A stretch of 64,000 bases of DNA from NCBI RefSeq assembly GCF_000757725.1, contig NZ_JJMU01000028.1, positions 1 to 64,000 on the forward strand. Direction: 5' to 3'. Source of the stretch: Sphingobacterium deserti. GTDB lineage: Bacteria; Bacteroidota; Bacteroidia; Sphingobacteriales; Sphingobacteriaceae. Below are positions 35,312 through 44,209 of this stretch, in pieces (within the stretch, counting starts at the first letter, position 1; every line of letters begins with the position of its first letter). Both the position numbers and the translations under genes were made by a program. The notes under the pieces were generated by a model, which made no database searches, had not been told where the DNA came from, and saw only the letters and a list, made by a program, of their open reading frames with translations.

Positions 35312-36052
35312 ATGAAAAACAGATTTACTTATTTCGCTATGATGCTGATAAGCTTTCTGACGTTTGCTGCTTCCAGTATGGCGGTAGCTTCGGAAGGAGA
35401 GCGAGACAGTATCCCGGAGTCGGCTTACGAGCATGGCTATCCGAATCCATTTGCACTGGGGGTGCACGTGGGAACAACGGGCGTTGGCTTGCATATTTAC
35501 CAGCCTTTGGGAACCCATTTCGGCCTACGTTTGGGTGGATCATTTATGCCATTTAACACACGAATTACCGGTAACTACAGCAACCGGGATCTTCGTTCCA
35601 GCGTATCAGCGAAGGCTAGCAACGTATCCCTGATGGCTGGTTGGGCGCCTTTTTCGCAAAATCGTGGCTTCTTCCGCAGTTTTAACATACAGGTGGGGGG
35701 CGCATATTTCTTCGATCTAAACGGAAAATTGGAAACACGCTTGTCCGAAGGCTATCAGTACGGTGATATCGTGGTAGACCCTAATCGGGTGGGAACCATT
35801 ACGACAAACGTTAATTGGAAAGAAACAGTAAATCCCTACGCAGGTATTGGCTGGAGCAACATCGTCTTAGATAGTCGTTTTTCTGTGAGCATTGATTTGG
35901 GCGCATACTACCTGTCAAAACCAACCGTGACTATGCAAGCAACAGGTCTACTGGAAGAAAACGTAAACAACGCGGCTACTATTCAAAAAAACATTGAAAA
36001 CTACCGCTATTTACCACGCGTAGAAATTGGTTTCAGCTACAGATTTTGGTAG
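35312..36052 (+). CDS. Outer-membrane beta-barrel-like protein
   Basis: The protein has a signal peptide (MKNRFTYFAMMLISFLTFAASSMAVAS) and about 220 residues of alternating aromatic/glycine beta strands, ending in VEIGFSYRFW, the C-terminal aromatic motif of outer-membrane barrels. FALGVHVGTTGVGLHIYQPLGTHFGLRLGGSFMPF also fits barrel strands. An upstream ATG at 35264, directly after wcaJ, would add 16 residues before the signal; 35312 is preferred because of the signal peptide. Conserved function unknown. Its place between wcaJ and a lipoprotein suggests a surface role in locus B export or anchoring. Confidence 0.75.
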   Translation: MKNRFTYFAMMLISFLTFAASSMAVASEGERDSIPESAYEHGYPNPFALGVHVGTTGVGLHIYQPLGTHFGLRLGGSFMPFNTRITGNYSNRDLRSSVSAKASNVSLMAGWAPFSQNRGFFRSFNIQVGGAYFFDLNGKLETRLSEGYQYGDIVVDPNRVGTITTNVNWKETVNPYAGIGWSNIVLDSRFSVSIDLGAYYLSKPTVTMQATGLLEENVNNAATIQKNIENYRYLPRVEIGFSYRFW

Positions 36053-36074
36053 GTCTATTTAAATTATTGTGATT

Positions 36075-37685
36075 ATGAAATTCAAGAAATTAGCGATATA
36101 TACCATGGCGTTTGCTCTATTAGGAGGAGTGGCATCATGTGAGAGTCCATTAAAGGACTTCAATCTGCAAATTAGTACAGAGGTAATTAGACATTCGGCT
36201 GTTCTTCAGGTAGCAGGAGCAGATGGTTCAGATATCAGCAACGCAACCATTCGTTTAATCGGTGGGGATATGGATGATATCTACAACCTCGAAGGAAGAA
36301 AGACCTTCCAGCTGGCAAATGGGTTTGTAGCGTTTGGTGTAAATCCAAACCGCGAAGTAATGCCCGGTGCACCGGTGACTTTCCAAGTCGAGATTGCAGC
36401 GGCAGGCTATACCACCCAAATTGTAACTGTAGCCATCAGCAATATAAATAACGGTATACAGGCGGTCCGTTTAGTAAGACCAATGAATCTTCCGGACGGT
36501 GTTGCTTCAAATACACAAACCGTTGCTTTGGGCGCAAATGGCGCAACGACCACTGCCGTTACCGTAGGCGCGTCCGATAATGCTTCGGGAGTCGAGGTCA
36601 GTATTGCTATCCCAGCAGGCACACAGTTTTTGGATGCGAATGGTAATGTTATTCAAGGTGGTACATTAACTGTAAACACCCTCGGTTTTGATGCGTTGAG
36701 TGAAGATGCGCTAGCCTTATTCCCTGGCGGAAGCTTACAGGCGGAAGGCGTAATTGGTCCAGACGGTTCTACCAGTTCAGGAACATTCAACCCTGCGGCG
36801 GCAACGACCATCGATATGAATGTAGGCGGCGTAGCCGTTCGTCAATTTAGTCAACCGATACAAATAACGATGGATGTTAGCCCAGATTTTCAACTGAGCA
36901 CTGGTGCCGCCCTAACGCCAAACACACAGCTTGTATCGTATAGCTTCTCGCCATCGGATCCTGTATGGACATACCAGCAAACGGCTATGGTAACAGGTTC
37001 TGCGGCTTCAGGTTACAGCCTGAGTTTTGCAACAGATCACCTAACAACCTTTGTAGGTGGTGAGTTTATAAAATCTTGTGCGGCTGTCAGTGAAGTTACA
37101 TTCACGGGCGAGTGGATCACACAGGGCTTCACCTATCCGGTTACCGTAGAGGCATTGCACCATGGACAAGTGATTAGCACACGGACATTCTCGGTAAGCC
37201 AAGGCAACCAAACTATTGCATTGGAAAACTTGCCAGCTAGCGATGTAACGGTGGTCGTGCGTAATACAGTAGGAGCCGTTGTCGCACAAGGACCACTGGC
37301 TGCATGTGGTACGACAACGCAGATTGCAATTCCTAATCCTCCGGGCACCTTCGTAACCTTACAGTTATATGTTCGTTGTCCGAATAACACTACCCCGATC
37401 ACGTTGTTACCAACCTTCCAGATGGAATACCGTGTAACCGGAACATCACGCTGGTCGTACCTGGGTGAAGTGAATAACGGTTTCTTATCAACAACACTTT
37501 TAAAGGCAGATGGTACACGTTATGATTTCCGTGCAACATGGAAAAACAGAACCAAAGTCGTTGCGGGTAAAACCGTTGTAGAAAGCAATATAGCCACTGT
37601 CGGTGTGCAGCCTGGCGATATCATTGGCGAAAAAGCAGGCGCTACAAACTTGGCTATCTTGACCGAGGAGTGTAACGGATTATAG
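36075..37685 (+). CDS. Large beta-rich lipoprotein of unknown function
   Basis: The protein has a lipoprotein signal (MKFKKLAIYTMAFALLGGVASC, Cys22), then about 515 residues of beta-sandwich-like sequence rich in Thr, Val, Ala and Gly with few charges. At least three segments look like Ig-like or carboxypeptidase-regulatory modules (for example QVAGADGSDISNATIRLIGG and TYPVTVEALHHGQVISTRTFSVSQG). Four late Cys residues (CAAV, AACG, RCPN, EECN) may form disulfides. The start is ATG 36075, with a GTG at 36069 as alternative. It sits 22 bp behind the barrel gene, so the two are probably partners at the outer membrane. No enzymatic motif is seen. Confidence 0.65.
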   Translation: MKFKKLAIYTMAFALLGGVASCESPLKDFNLQISTEVIRHSAVLQVAGADGSDISNATIRLIGGDMDDIYNLEGRKTFQLANGFVAFGVNPNREVMPGAPVTFQVEIAAAGYTTQIVTVAISNINNGIQAVRLVRPMNLPDGVASNTQTVALGANGATTTAVTVGASDNASGVEVSIAIPAGTQFLDANGNVIQGGTLTVNTLGFDALSEDALALFPGGSLQAEGVIGPDGSTSSGTFNPAAATTIDMNVGGVAVRQFSQPIQITMDVSPDFQLSTGAALTPNTQLVSYSFSPSDPVWTYQQTAMVTGSAASGYSLSFATDHLTTFVGGEFIKSCAAVSEVTFTGEWITQGFTYPVTVEALHHGQVISTRTFSVSQGNQTIALENLPASDVTVVVRNTVGAVVAQGPLAACGTTTQIAIPNPPGTFVTLQLYVRCPNNTTPITLLPTFQMEYRVTGTSRWSYLGEVNNGFLSTTLLKADGTRYDFRATWKNRTKVVAGKTVVESNIATVGVQPGDIIGEKAGATNLAILTEECNGL

Positions 37686-37750
37686 TACAATATAAAAAAT
37701 GCTCGAGAGAGCAAGCAAGATCTCAAGTGTTAAACTTGTAATTGTAGGGG

Positions 37751-37783
37751 AATATCCCGGCAGGTCGCTCCTGCCGGATATTT
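37751..37783 (+). terminator. Hairpin after the lipoprotein gene, probable terminator
   Basis: CCGGCAGG and CCTGCCGG form a perfect 8-bp core with a 5-nt loop, extended by AATAT/ATATT across a one-base bulge and followed by TTTCTT. Placed 65 bp behind the lipoprotein stop, it probably terminates the wcaJ-barrel-lipoprotein transcript. Confidence 0.65.
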
Positions 37784-37950
37784 CTTACGATCGGCAAGAA
37801 ACACGGGAATACAATCAAAAAATGTCATACTGAGCTAGGCATGTCCCTGTAAAAAGCTCGCTATAGATAACGTAAGCGATCGTATCGGTCGTAATAAAAT
37901 TTAAATTCGAAGTCGCGTCAATCGTGTCCTCGCTTGTAACAAGAACGAAC

Positions 37951-38694
37951 ATGTTTAATATCTTCAACCGAAACCCAAAAACCAATACGCTAGAATGGCT
38001 GGAGGTGGATATGCATTCGCATATTTTGCCGGGTATTGATGATGGTTGCAAAACGGCGGAAGATAGTTCGGGTTTGTTAAGCCGTCTTTCCGCGCTAGGT
38101 TTAAGCACTTTCTATTTTACCCCGCACATCTATCAGGATATGTATCCAAACACGCATAGTAGCGTAAGTGGAGCTTACACCAATCTGCAGCAACGCTATG
38201 CATCTGATGGCTTAGCGGGTTATGCTGCTGAATATATGGTCGATGGTCATTTCGAACGTCGTTTAGAAAGGGAAGAAGAGACGCTCCTGACATTGCCCGG
38301 CAAGCATGTATTGATTGAGATGTCTTACATTCAAGAGAGTAAAAACATTGAAAAAGTCATATTCGATTTACAGATTAAAGGATACCGGCCAATCTTGGCG
38401 CATCCTGAGCGTTATGTATTTTATCACGAAAATCCTAAAGCCATAGAGCGTTACAAAGATTTAGGCTGCCTTTTGCAGCTGAACGTTTTGTCTGTTTTTG
38501 GCTATTATGGATCGCGGGAAAAAAAGGTTGCAAAGTACCTCTTGGATCGAGGACTTATTGATTTCGTAGGAACGGATGCGCATCATGAAAGGCATGTGTA
38601 CATGCTTGAGCGTGGCTTAAAAAAAGAAAGTATCAAATCCTATTTCAAGAAGTGCAGCCTTAAAAATCAGACGCTGATTCATTGCACGACATAG
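37951..38694 (+). CDS. PHP-type tyrosine-protein phosphatase (third copy)
   Basis: This 247-residue CpsB/YwqE-like PHP protein is clearly more distant from the other two copies. Metal-site motifs are VDMHSHILPGIDDG, FTPHIY, IEMSYI, AHPERY and GTDAHHERH. ATG 37951 gives the family N-terminus (MFNIFNRN); a GTG at 37924 would add nine residues. It precedes wza and wzc of locus B and is the obvious phosphatase for that kinase's tyrosine tail. Confidence 0.87.
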   Translation: MFNIFNRNPKTNTLEWLEVDMHSHILPGIDDGCKTAEDSSGLLSRLSALGLSTFYFTPHIYQDMYPNTHSSVSGAYTNLQQRYASDGLAGYAAEYMVDGHFERRLEREEETLLTLPGKHVLIEMSYIQESKNIEKVIFDLQIKGYRPILAHPERYVFYHENPKAIERYKDLGCLLQLNVLSVFGYYGSREKKVAKYLLDRGLIDFVGTDAHHERHVYMLERGLKKESIKSYFKKCSLKNQTLIHCTT

Positions 38695-38740
38695 CTAAAC
38701 TCTAACTTACGACTACTACTACAATACAAGAATTATTAAC

Positions 38741-39532
38741 ATGAAAAAAAATCCCAATCCCAAGAAGTACTACCCCTTATGGTATGGCTTTATTGCCTTA
38801 CTTTTTTTGAACAGTTGCGCCGTTAAAAACATTCCTTACTTTCAGGATTTGCCGGTAGATTCCGCTCGAATCACCAAGCAAGCTGCTGCTTTTACAGAAC
38901 CGGTTATTCAGTTTGACGACATCTTGAGCGTTACGATTCAAACTATTGATCCGACAACAGCTGCCGTAGCTAATCAAGCGGTGAGCGAAAGTGCTGCAAA
39001 TGGCACATCAGTGCAACAGATTACCGGATTTTTAGTAGATAAAAACGGGAGCATCCAAATTCCAATGATCGGATCTGTGCAGGTTGCTGGTTTGACAACG
39101 TATCAAGCAAGAGAGCGTATTCTGGAACAAGCGCGTCAGTTCTATAAAGAGCCAACTGTACACGTTCGTTTTGCAAATTATAAAATAACCGTACTCGGCG
39201 AGGTTGCCCGGCCTGCTGCATACACTGTCCCGAATGAAAAAGTATCCGTACTGGATGCTATTGGCCTAGCCGGAGATTTAACGATTTACGGGAAGCGTGA
39301 AAATGTACTATTGATACGGGAAAAAGGCGGTGAGAAGGAGTTGGTACGATTAAACCTCAATGATTCGAAACTCTTTCAATCACCATATTTCTATTTAAAG
39401 CAAAATGACGTCATCTACGTAGAACCTGGTAAAGCAAGATCAGAGATGAACAATGCTTCCAGAACGCAGATGTTTGCGTTGGTAACCTCTCTCGCGACAA
39501 TAGTCACGCTTGTTTTAACAAGATTTTTTTAA
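38741..39532 (+). CDS. wza: Wza-type polysaccharide export lipoprotein of locus B
   Basis: The 263-residue lipoprotein (lipobox LNSC, Cys26) has a Poly_export domain (IQFDDILSVTIQTIDPTTAA, GFLVDKNGSIQIPMIGSVQVAGLT) and an SLBB domain (ITVLGEVARPAAYTVPNEKVSVLDAIGLAGDLTIYG). The C-terminal hydrophobic segment is MFALVTSLATIVTLVLTRFF. It is similar in layout to the locus A copy but clearly diverged. The kinase gene follows after 51 bp, so Wza and Wzc of each locus form matched pairs. Confidence 0.92.
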   Translation: MKKNPNPKKYYPLWYGFIALLFLNSCAVKNIPYFQDLPVDSARITKQAAAFTEPVIQFDDILSVTIQTIDPTTAAVANQAVSESAANGTSVQQITGFLVDKNGSIQIPMIGSVQVAGLTTYQARERILEQARQFYKEPTVHVRFANYKITVLGEVARPAAYTVPNEKVSVLDAIGLAGDLTIYGKRENVLLIREKGGEKELVRLNLNDSKLFQSPYFYLKQNDVIYVEPGKARSEMNNASRTQMFALVTSLATIVTLVLTRFF

Positions 39533-39583
39533 CACTAGCATAGGCTTTTATCTATTGCAACACGTTGCATCTTAAGAAAATTT

Positions 39584-41956
39584 ATGAAGAATACTAAAAT
39601 TGATTGGGAAGACGAAGTAGGATCTGAGAACCAAAAATCAGATAACAAAAAGCTCCATATTTTCGTTGGAAAAGTATCTGCGAACTGGCACTGGTTTGTA
39701 TTGTGTGGTTTGCTTGGATTTGCTCTGGCTTTCGCGAAAGCACGCTACAGCGTTCCATCTTATAATGTGCGTGCAAAACTTATCGTATCTGACGATCAAA
39801 AAGGTGGTGACCTGTCCAGCTCCGCTTTGGGCGAACTGTCAGGATTGATGAACACAAAATCTTCCGTAGACAACGAAGTGGAAATCCTAAAAACAGGGGA
39901 TTTGATGCGCGAAGTCGTGTTGGCGGAAACATCATATATCAGTTATTCGCATGTAGGGAGCATACATAATGTGCCTGTTATACAAACACCCTACAACGTT
40001 GAATTGTTAAGCGATCCTGATTCTATTAAGTCAGCAGTAGAAATAAAAGTGAGTGACTTAGAAGGTGAAAAAGTGCAGTTATCACAAGGCGAGCGTACCA
40101 CAGAGATTGCCCTAAATTCAGTTTTCAGTTTGGATGGCGTAGGCAAAATGCGGATCACGCCGTCGCTTGCGAACGTGGCTAATCAAGATGCTTACTTGAT
40201 TCATATCCTTCCGGTGAAATCGGCCGTGGCAGCGCTGAAGGCATCGTTAAATGTTTTTGTCACCAATAAAAACGTTTCAACGATAGATTTAACGATGGTT
40301 CATCAAATTCCTTCCCGGGGGGAGAAATTGTTGAAAACCTTAATTGACAAATATGTAGAGCGCAATCTCCACGACAAAAATGTCGTGGCTGATTCTACAT
40401 TGTCGTTTATCAACGCTCGGCTAACCCGAATTACCAATGAACTTGCCGGCGTGGAAGATCGAATTTCTGGATACAAAAGAAATACGCAGCTGTCAGATAT
40501 TGGGGAGCAGAGTCGTATTTTACTCGAAAACTCATCAGGTTATACCAAAAGTATCGCGGAAGCAGAAACGCAACTTTCTGCCCTCGATGCTATTAGTTCC
40601 TATCTTGCAGATACGCGTAATCCGCGCGTGGTGCCCTCATCAGTACTAGCACAAGATGGTACATTTGCTGCGCTGACATCGAAATACAACGAACTTGTTT
40701 TGCAGCGTGAGCGCCTTTTGTTAGCTAATACGGAAGACAACCCCTTGGTAATTAACGTTACCAATCAAATCGCCGGTTTACGGAATGATATGATTGCGAA
40801 CGTGGCTTCGTCTCGAAGACAGCTGGAGCTTGCAAAACAAAATCAGGTGCAACTCTCCAATCGCGTTACCTCACAAATTCAGCGCGTTCCGACTATCGAA
40901 CGTGGGTTTATTGATTTAGCCCGCTTACAACAAATCAAGCAAGCACAATATATCTTCCTCCAAGAAAAATGGGAGGAGACGGCTATCAGCAGAACAGCCA
41001 ATGTATCGAATTCAAAGATCATTGATTCGCCAAAGGCAGATACAATGCCTTTCGAACCAAAGACAAAAATTATGTATGGGCTAGGCATACTTTTTGGCTT
41101 GCTGCTTCCTGCATTGATCATATGGCTGAAAGATTTATTGAATGTACGGGTGCGCAATCTTGATGATGTAAAACTGTACAACCAGCTACCCATATTGGGA
41201 ACTATATCCCATTCAGACGAAGCTGAGCAAATTGTTGTCACGAAAACATCGCGCTCACCAATCACCGAGCAGTTTCGCGCTATGCGGACCAACTTGGAGT
41301 TTGCGCTCAATGGAGGGAAAACCATATTATTCACTTCCTCTATGTCGGGAGAGGGAAAATCTTACGTAGCCCTAAATCTCGCTGTTACCCTTGCACTGCT
41401 GGATAAGAAGGTGCTGATTATGGAACTCGACTTAAGAAAACCGTCGATCACAGCGAAACTTGGACTGCCGGCAGGAAAAGGTTTTTCACATTACATCGTC
41501 CGCTCGGACATGCGTTTGGAGGAAATTATTATGCCATCTGGAGCGCATGAAAACGTAGATCTTATCCAAGCAGGTGCCATTCCGCCTAATCCAGCGGAGC
41601 TATTGGTGCATAGCCGCACGCAAGACCTTATGCAAGAGCTTAATCAGCGCTACGATTATATTTTAATGGATGCGCCACCCGTTGGAATGGTGACCGACGC
41701 ACAACTTCTTGCGCGTTATGCAGATTGCTGTTTGTATTTGGTGCGTCAAGGCTTTACGTATAAGGAGCAACTGCGCATCCCTAACGATTTGGTTCAGCAA
41801 AATAAAATACAACCTATTCAGCTGGTCGTGAATGATGTACAGAAGAAAGGCGGCTATTACAGTGGTTACGGTTATGGCTATGGTTATGGCTACGGCTATG
41901 GCGACTATGGCCAGGAAGGCAAACGTAAGAAGCGCTGGCAATTTTGGAAAAAGTAA
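39584..41956 (+). CDS. wzc: Wzc-type polysaccharide co-polymerase and tyrosine autokinase of locus B
   Basis: This 790-residue counterpart of the locus A kinase has helix 1 at WFVLCGLLGFALAFAKARY, a Wzz domain and coiled-coil middle, and helix 2 at MYGLGILFGLLLPALIIWL. The kinase domain has Walker A SMSGEGKSYVALNLA near 586, Walker A' LIMELDLRKPS near 611 (Glu in place of the first Asp) and Walker B YDYILMDAPP near 690. The C-terminus carries six Tyr-Gly pairs plus flanking tyrosines (GGYYSGYGYG), then a Lys/Arg/Trp-rich end. The tail is the expected target of the PHP phosphatase. It is followed by fcl after 18 bp. Confidence 0.93.
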   Translation: MKNTKIDWEDEVGSENQKSDNKKLHIFVGKVSANWHWFVLCGLLGFALAFAKARYSVPSYNVRAKLIVSDDQKGGDLSSSALGELSGLMNTKSSVDNEVEILKTGDLMREVVLAETSYISYSHVGSIHNVPVIQTPYNVELLSDPDSIKSAVEIKVSDLEGEKVQLSQGERTTEIALNSVFSLDGVGKMRITPSLANVANQDAYLIHILPVKSAVAALKASLNVFVTNKNVSTIDLTMVHQIPSRGEKLLKTLIDKYVERNLHDKNVVADSTLSFINARLTRITNELAGVEDRISGYKRNTQLSDIGEQSRILLENSSGYTKSIAEAETQLSALDAISSYLADTRNPRVVPSSVLAQDGTFAALTSKYNELVLQRERLLLANTEDNPLVINVTNQIAGLRNDMIANVASSRRQLELAKQNQVQLSNRVTSQIQRVPTIERGFIDLARLQQIKQAQYIFLQEKWEETAISRTANVSNSKIIDSPKADTMPFEPKTKIMYGLGILFGLLLPALIIWLKDLLNVRVRNLDDVKLYNQLPILGTISHSDEAEQIVVTKTSRSPITEQFRAMRTNLEFALNGGKTILFTSSMSGEGKSYVALNLAVTLALLDKKVLIMELDLRKPSITAKLGLPAGKGFSHYIVRSDMRLEEIIMPSGAHENVDLIQAGAIPPNPAELLVHSRTQDLMQELNQRYDYILMDAPPVGMVTDAQLLARYADCCLYLVRQGFTYKEQLRIPNDLVQQNKIQPIQLVVNDVQKKGGYYSGYGYGYGYGYGYGDYGQEGKRKKRWQFWKK

Positions 41957-41974
41957 CGATTTTACTTAGATACC

Positions 41975-42928
41975 ATGTTAAATAAAGAAACAAAGATTTT
42001 TATCGCTGGCCATCGGGGCATGGTTGGCGGTGCCATCAAAAGAAATCTGGAGGAAAAGGGGTACAGCAATTTGCTTGTCCGCACATCATCCGAATTGGAT
42101 TTGCGTAATCAAGCTGCGGTAACAGCCTTTTTTGAGGAGGAGAAACCGGAGGTTGTTATTGATGCGGCGGCTCGTGTAGGCGGTATTTTAGCAAACAACA
42201 ATTTCCCTTATCAATTTTTGATGGAGAACATGCAGATTCAGAACAATCTGATCGACGCTTCTTTAAAAACGGACGTACAAAAATTTATTTTTCTAGGTTC
42301 ATCCTGTATCTATCCAAAATTTGCACCTCAACCATTAAAGGAAGAGTACCTATTAACAGATACCTTAGAACCTACCAACGAATGGTATGCTATTGCAAAG
42401 ATAACGGGCGTGAAAGCCTGTGAAGCTATTCGCAAGCAATTTGATAAAGATTATGTAAGCTTAATGCCGACCAATCTTTACGGCACCTATGACAACTTTG
42501 ATCTGCAAACATCCCACGTGCTTCCAGCGATGATGCGTAAGTTTCACGAGGCCAAAGAAAACGGTCATGTACCGGTGACACTTTGGGGTTCTGGTACGCC
42601 AATGCGCGAGTTTTTATTTGTCGATGACCTGGCTGAGGCTGTGGTATTTGCCCTAAATAATGTGTTGCCTGATTATTTGTATAATGTGGGAACAGGGGTT
42701 GACTTAAGGATCAAAGAACTGGCTGAAGTTATCCAAAAGGCCGTTGGCCACGAAGGCGAAATCATTTGGGACAGCAGTAAGCCGGATGGTACCCCACGCA
42801 AACTAATGGACATCTCGAAGATGCATGCACTGGGTTGGAGCCACAAAGTTGCCCTTAAAGAAGGGATAGAAAAAACCTACGCTTGGTTTCTTGAAAACCA
42901 ACAAAACTACAAGGAAGTAAAACTATAA
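41975..42928 (+). CDS. fcl: GDP-L-fucose synthase
   Basis: Fcl (WcaG) epimerises and reduces GDP-4-keto-6-deoxymannose to GDP-L-fucose. The 317-residue SDR has GHRGMVGGAIKRNLEEKGY, the characteristic AARVGGILANNNFPYQFLMENMQIQNNLIDAS segment, FLGSSCIYPKFAPQP and YAIAKITGVKACEA (YxxxK). Length is typical. It lies directly behind wzc and before gmd, the reverse of the usual gmd-fcl order. No manB or manC for GDP-mannose is in the window. Confidence 0.96.
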   Translation: MLNKETKIFIAGHRGMVGGAIKRNLEEKGYSNLLVRTSSELDLRNQAAVTAFFEEEKPEVVIDAAARVGGILANNNFPYQFLMENMQIQNNLIDASLKTDVQKFIFLGSSCIYPKFAPQPLKEEYLLTDTLEPTNEWYAIAKITGVKACEAIRKQFDKDYVSLMPTNLYGTYDNFDLQTSHVLPAMMRKFHEAKENGHVPVTLWGSGTPMREFLFVDDLAEAVVFALNNVLPDYLYNVGTGVDLRIKELAEVIQKAVGHEGEIIWDSSKPDGTPRKLMDISKMHALGWSHKVALKEGIEKTYAWFLENQQNYKEVKL

Positions 42929-42933
42929 TATAG

Positions 42934-42962
42934 CGCGTCATTGCGAGGAGTGTAGTGACGCG
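42934..42962. repeat. REP-like palindromic repeat between fcl and gmd
   Basis: CGCGTCA (42934-42940) pairs with TGACGCG (42956-42962) around TTGCGAGGAGTGTAG. The core CGTCATTGCGAGGAG resembles short palindromic repeats scattered between genes in many genomes, including Bacteroidota. Only one copy is obvious here, so its repeat nature rests on recognition rather than on copies in the window. Confidence 0.5.
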
Positions 42963-43035
42963 AGAATTGACTAAAATCCAAAGAGGAAGTATCTAAGTAC
43001 TACATACGAACTACTTCATACTAAAATACGAAAAA

Positions 43036-44151
43036 ATGAAATCAGCACTAATCACCGGAATCACAGGACAAGATGGTTCTTATTTAGCAGAGTTATTGTT
43101 AGAAAAGGGGTACATGGTACATGGTATCAAGCGTAGAGCATCTTCCTTTAATACGCAACGTATCGACCATCTATATATCGATCAACACGAACAGCATGTA
43201 CGGTTCAAATTGCACTATGGCGATTTGACAGACTCTACAAACCTGATCCGGATTATTCAGGAAGTGCAACCGGACGAGATTTACAATTTAGGTGCGATGT
43301 CGCATGTAAAAGTATCTTTCGACTCGCCGGAGTACGTAGCCAACGTAGACGGTATCGGCACCTTAAGGATTTTGGAAGCTGTTCGAATCCTTGGTCTGGA
43401 GAAAAAGACCCGTATCTACCAAGCTTCAACTTCGGAGTTGTACGGTGGTTTGCCAGAAAATAAAAATGAAAAGGGCTTTTATGATGAGAACTCACCATTC
43501 TACCCACGCTCTCCATACGGTGTCGCTAAGATTTACGGTTTTTGGATAACGAAAAACTACCGCGAAGCATACAATATGTATGCCTGCAATGGGGTATTGT
43601 TTAACCACGAATCACCGCGCCGGGGCGAGACGTTCGTCACCCGTAAGATCACTATGGCAGCAGCAGCGATCGCTTTAGGCAAACAAGAGTGTTTATATCT
43701 GGGTAACCTGAATTCCCTACGCGACTGGGGTCATGCAAAAGATTATGTAGAAGCGATGTGGAGAATCCTACAGCAAGATGTCGCCGAAGATTATGTCATT
43801 GCAACGGGTGTAACGACATCCGTTCGTGACTTTGTTAGAATCGCTTTTGAGGAAGTAGGTGTCGAACTAGCTTTTGAAGGCGAAGCGGAAAACGAAATCG
43901 CTACGGTTGTAGCGTGTGCCAATCCAAGCTATCAGTTAGAAATCGGTAAAACCATTGTGAAAATAGACCCCACATACTACCGTCCTACAGAGGTAGATCT
44001 CCTATTGGGCGATCCTACAAAATCCAAAACACAATTGGGCTGGGAGCCACAATACGATCTGGCTGGCCTTGTGAAGGAAATGGTCGCTTCAGACTTGGAG
44101 TTGGTAAAGAAAGAATCGTATAATGCTCAATGGGAGCATATTGTCGGTTAA
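43036..44151 (+). CDS. gmd: GDP-mannose 4,6-dehydratase
   Basis: Gmd converts GDP-D-mannose to GDP-4-keto-6-deoxymannose, the precursor of GDP-L-fucose. The 371-residue SDR has [55 protein letters not shown] and [11 protein letters not shown] (YxxxK), plus [16 protein letters not shown] and [21 protein letters not shown], all typical. It follows fcl after a 107-bp gap that holds a REP-like palindrome. Confidence 0.97.
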   Translation: MKSALITGITGQDGSYLAELLLEKGYMVHGIKRRASSFNTQRIDHLYIDQHEQHVRFKLHYGDLTDSTNLIRIIQEVQPDEIYNLGAMSHVKVSFDSPEYVANVDGIGTLRILEAVRILGLEKKTRIYQASTSELYGGLPENKNEKGFYDENSPFYPRSPYGVAKIYGFWITKNYREAYNMYACNGVLFNHESPRRGETFVTRKITMAAAAIALGKQECLYLGNLNSLRDWGHAKDYVEAMWRILQQDVAEDYVIATGVTTSVRDFVRIAFEEVGVELAFEGEAENEIATVVACANPSYQLEIGKTIVKIDPTYYRPTEVDLLLGDPTKSKTQLGWEPQYDLAGLVKEMVASDLELVKKESYNAQWEHIVG

Positions 44152-44209
44152 AAATGCATTTGCCGCGATACGTGGTATAACAATATTTTAACACTTAATA
44201 TTATTCCCC

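Noticed and set aside
40879..41334. 151-codon minus-strand open frame inside wzc
   Set aside because: Shadow of the locus B kinase gene; no family resemblance.
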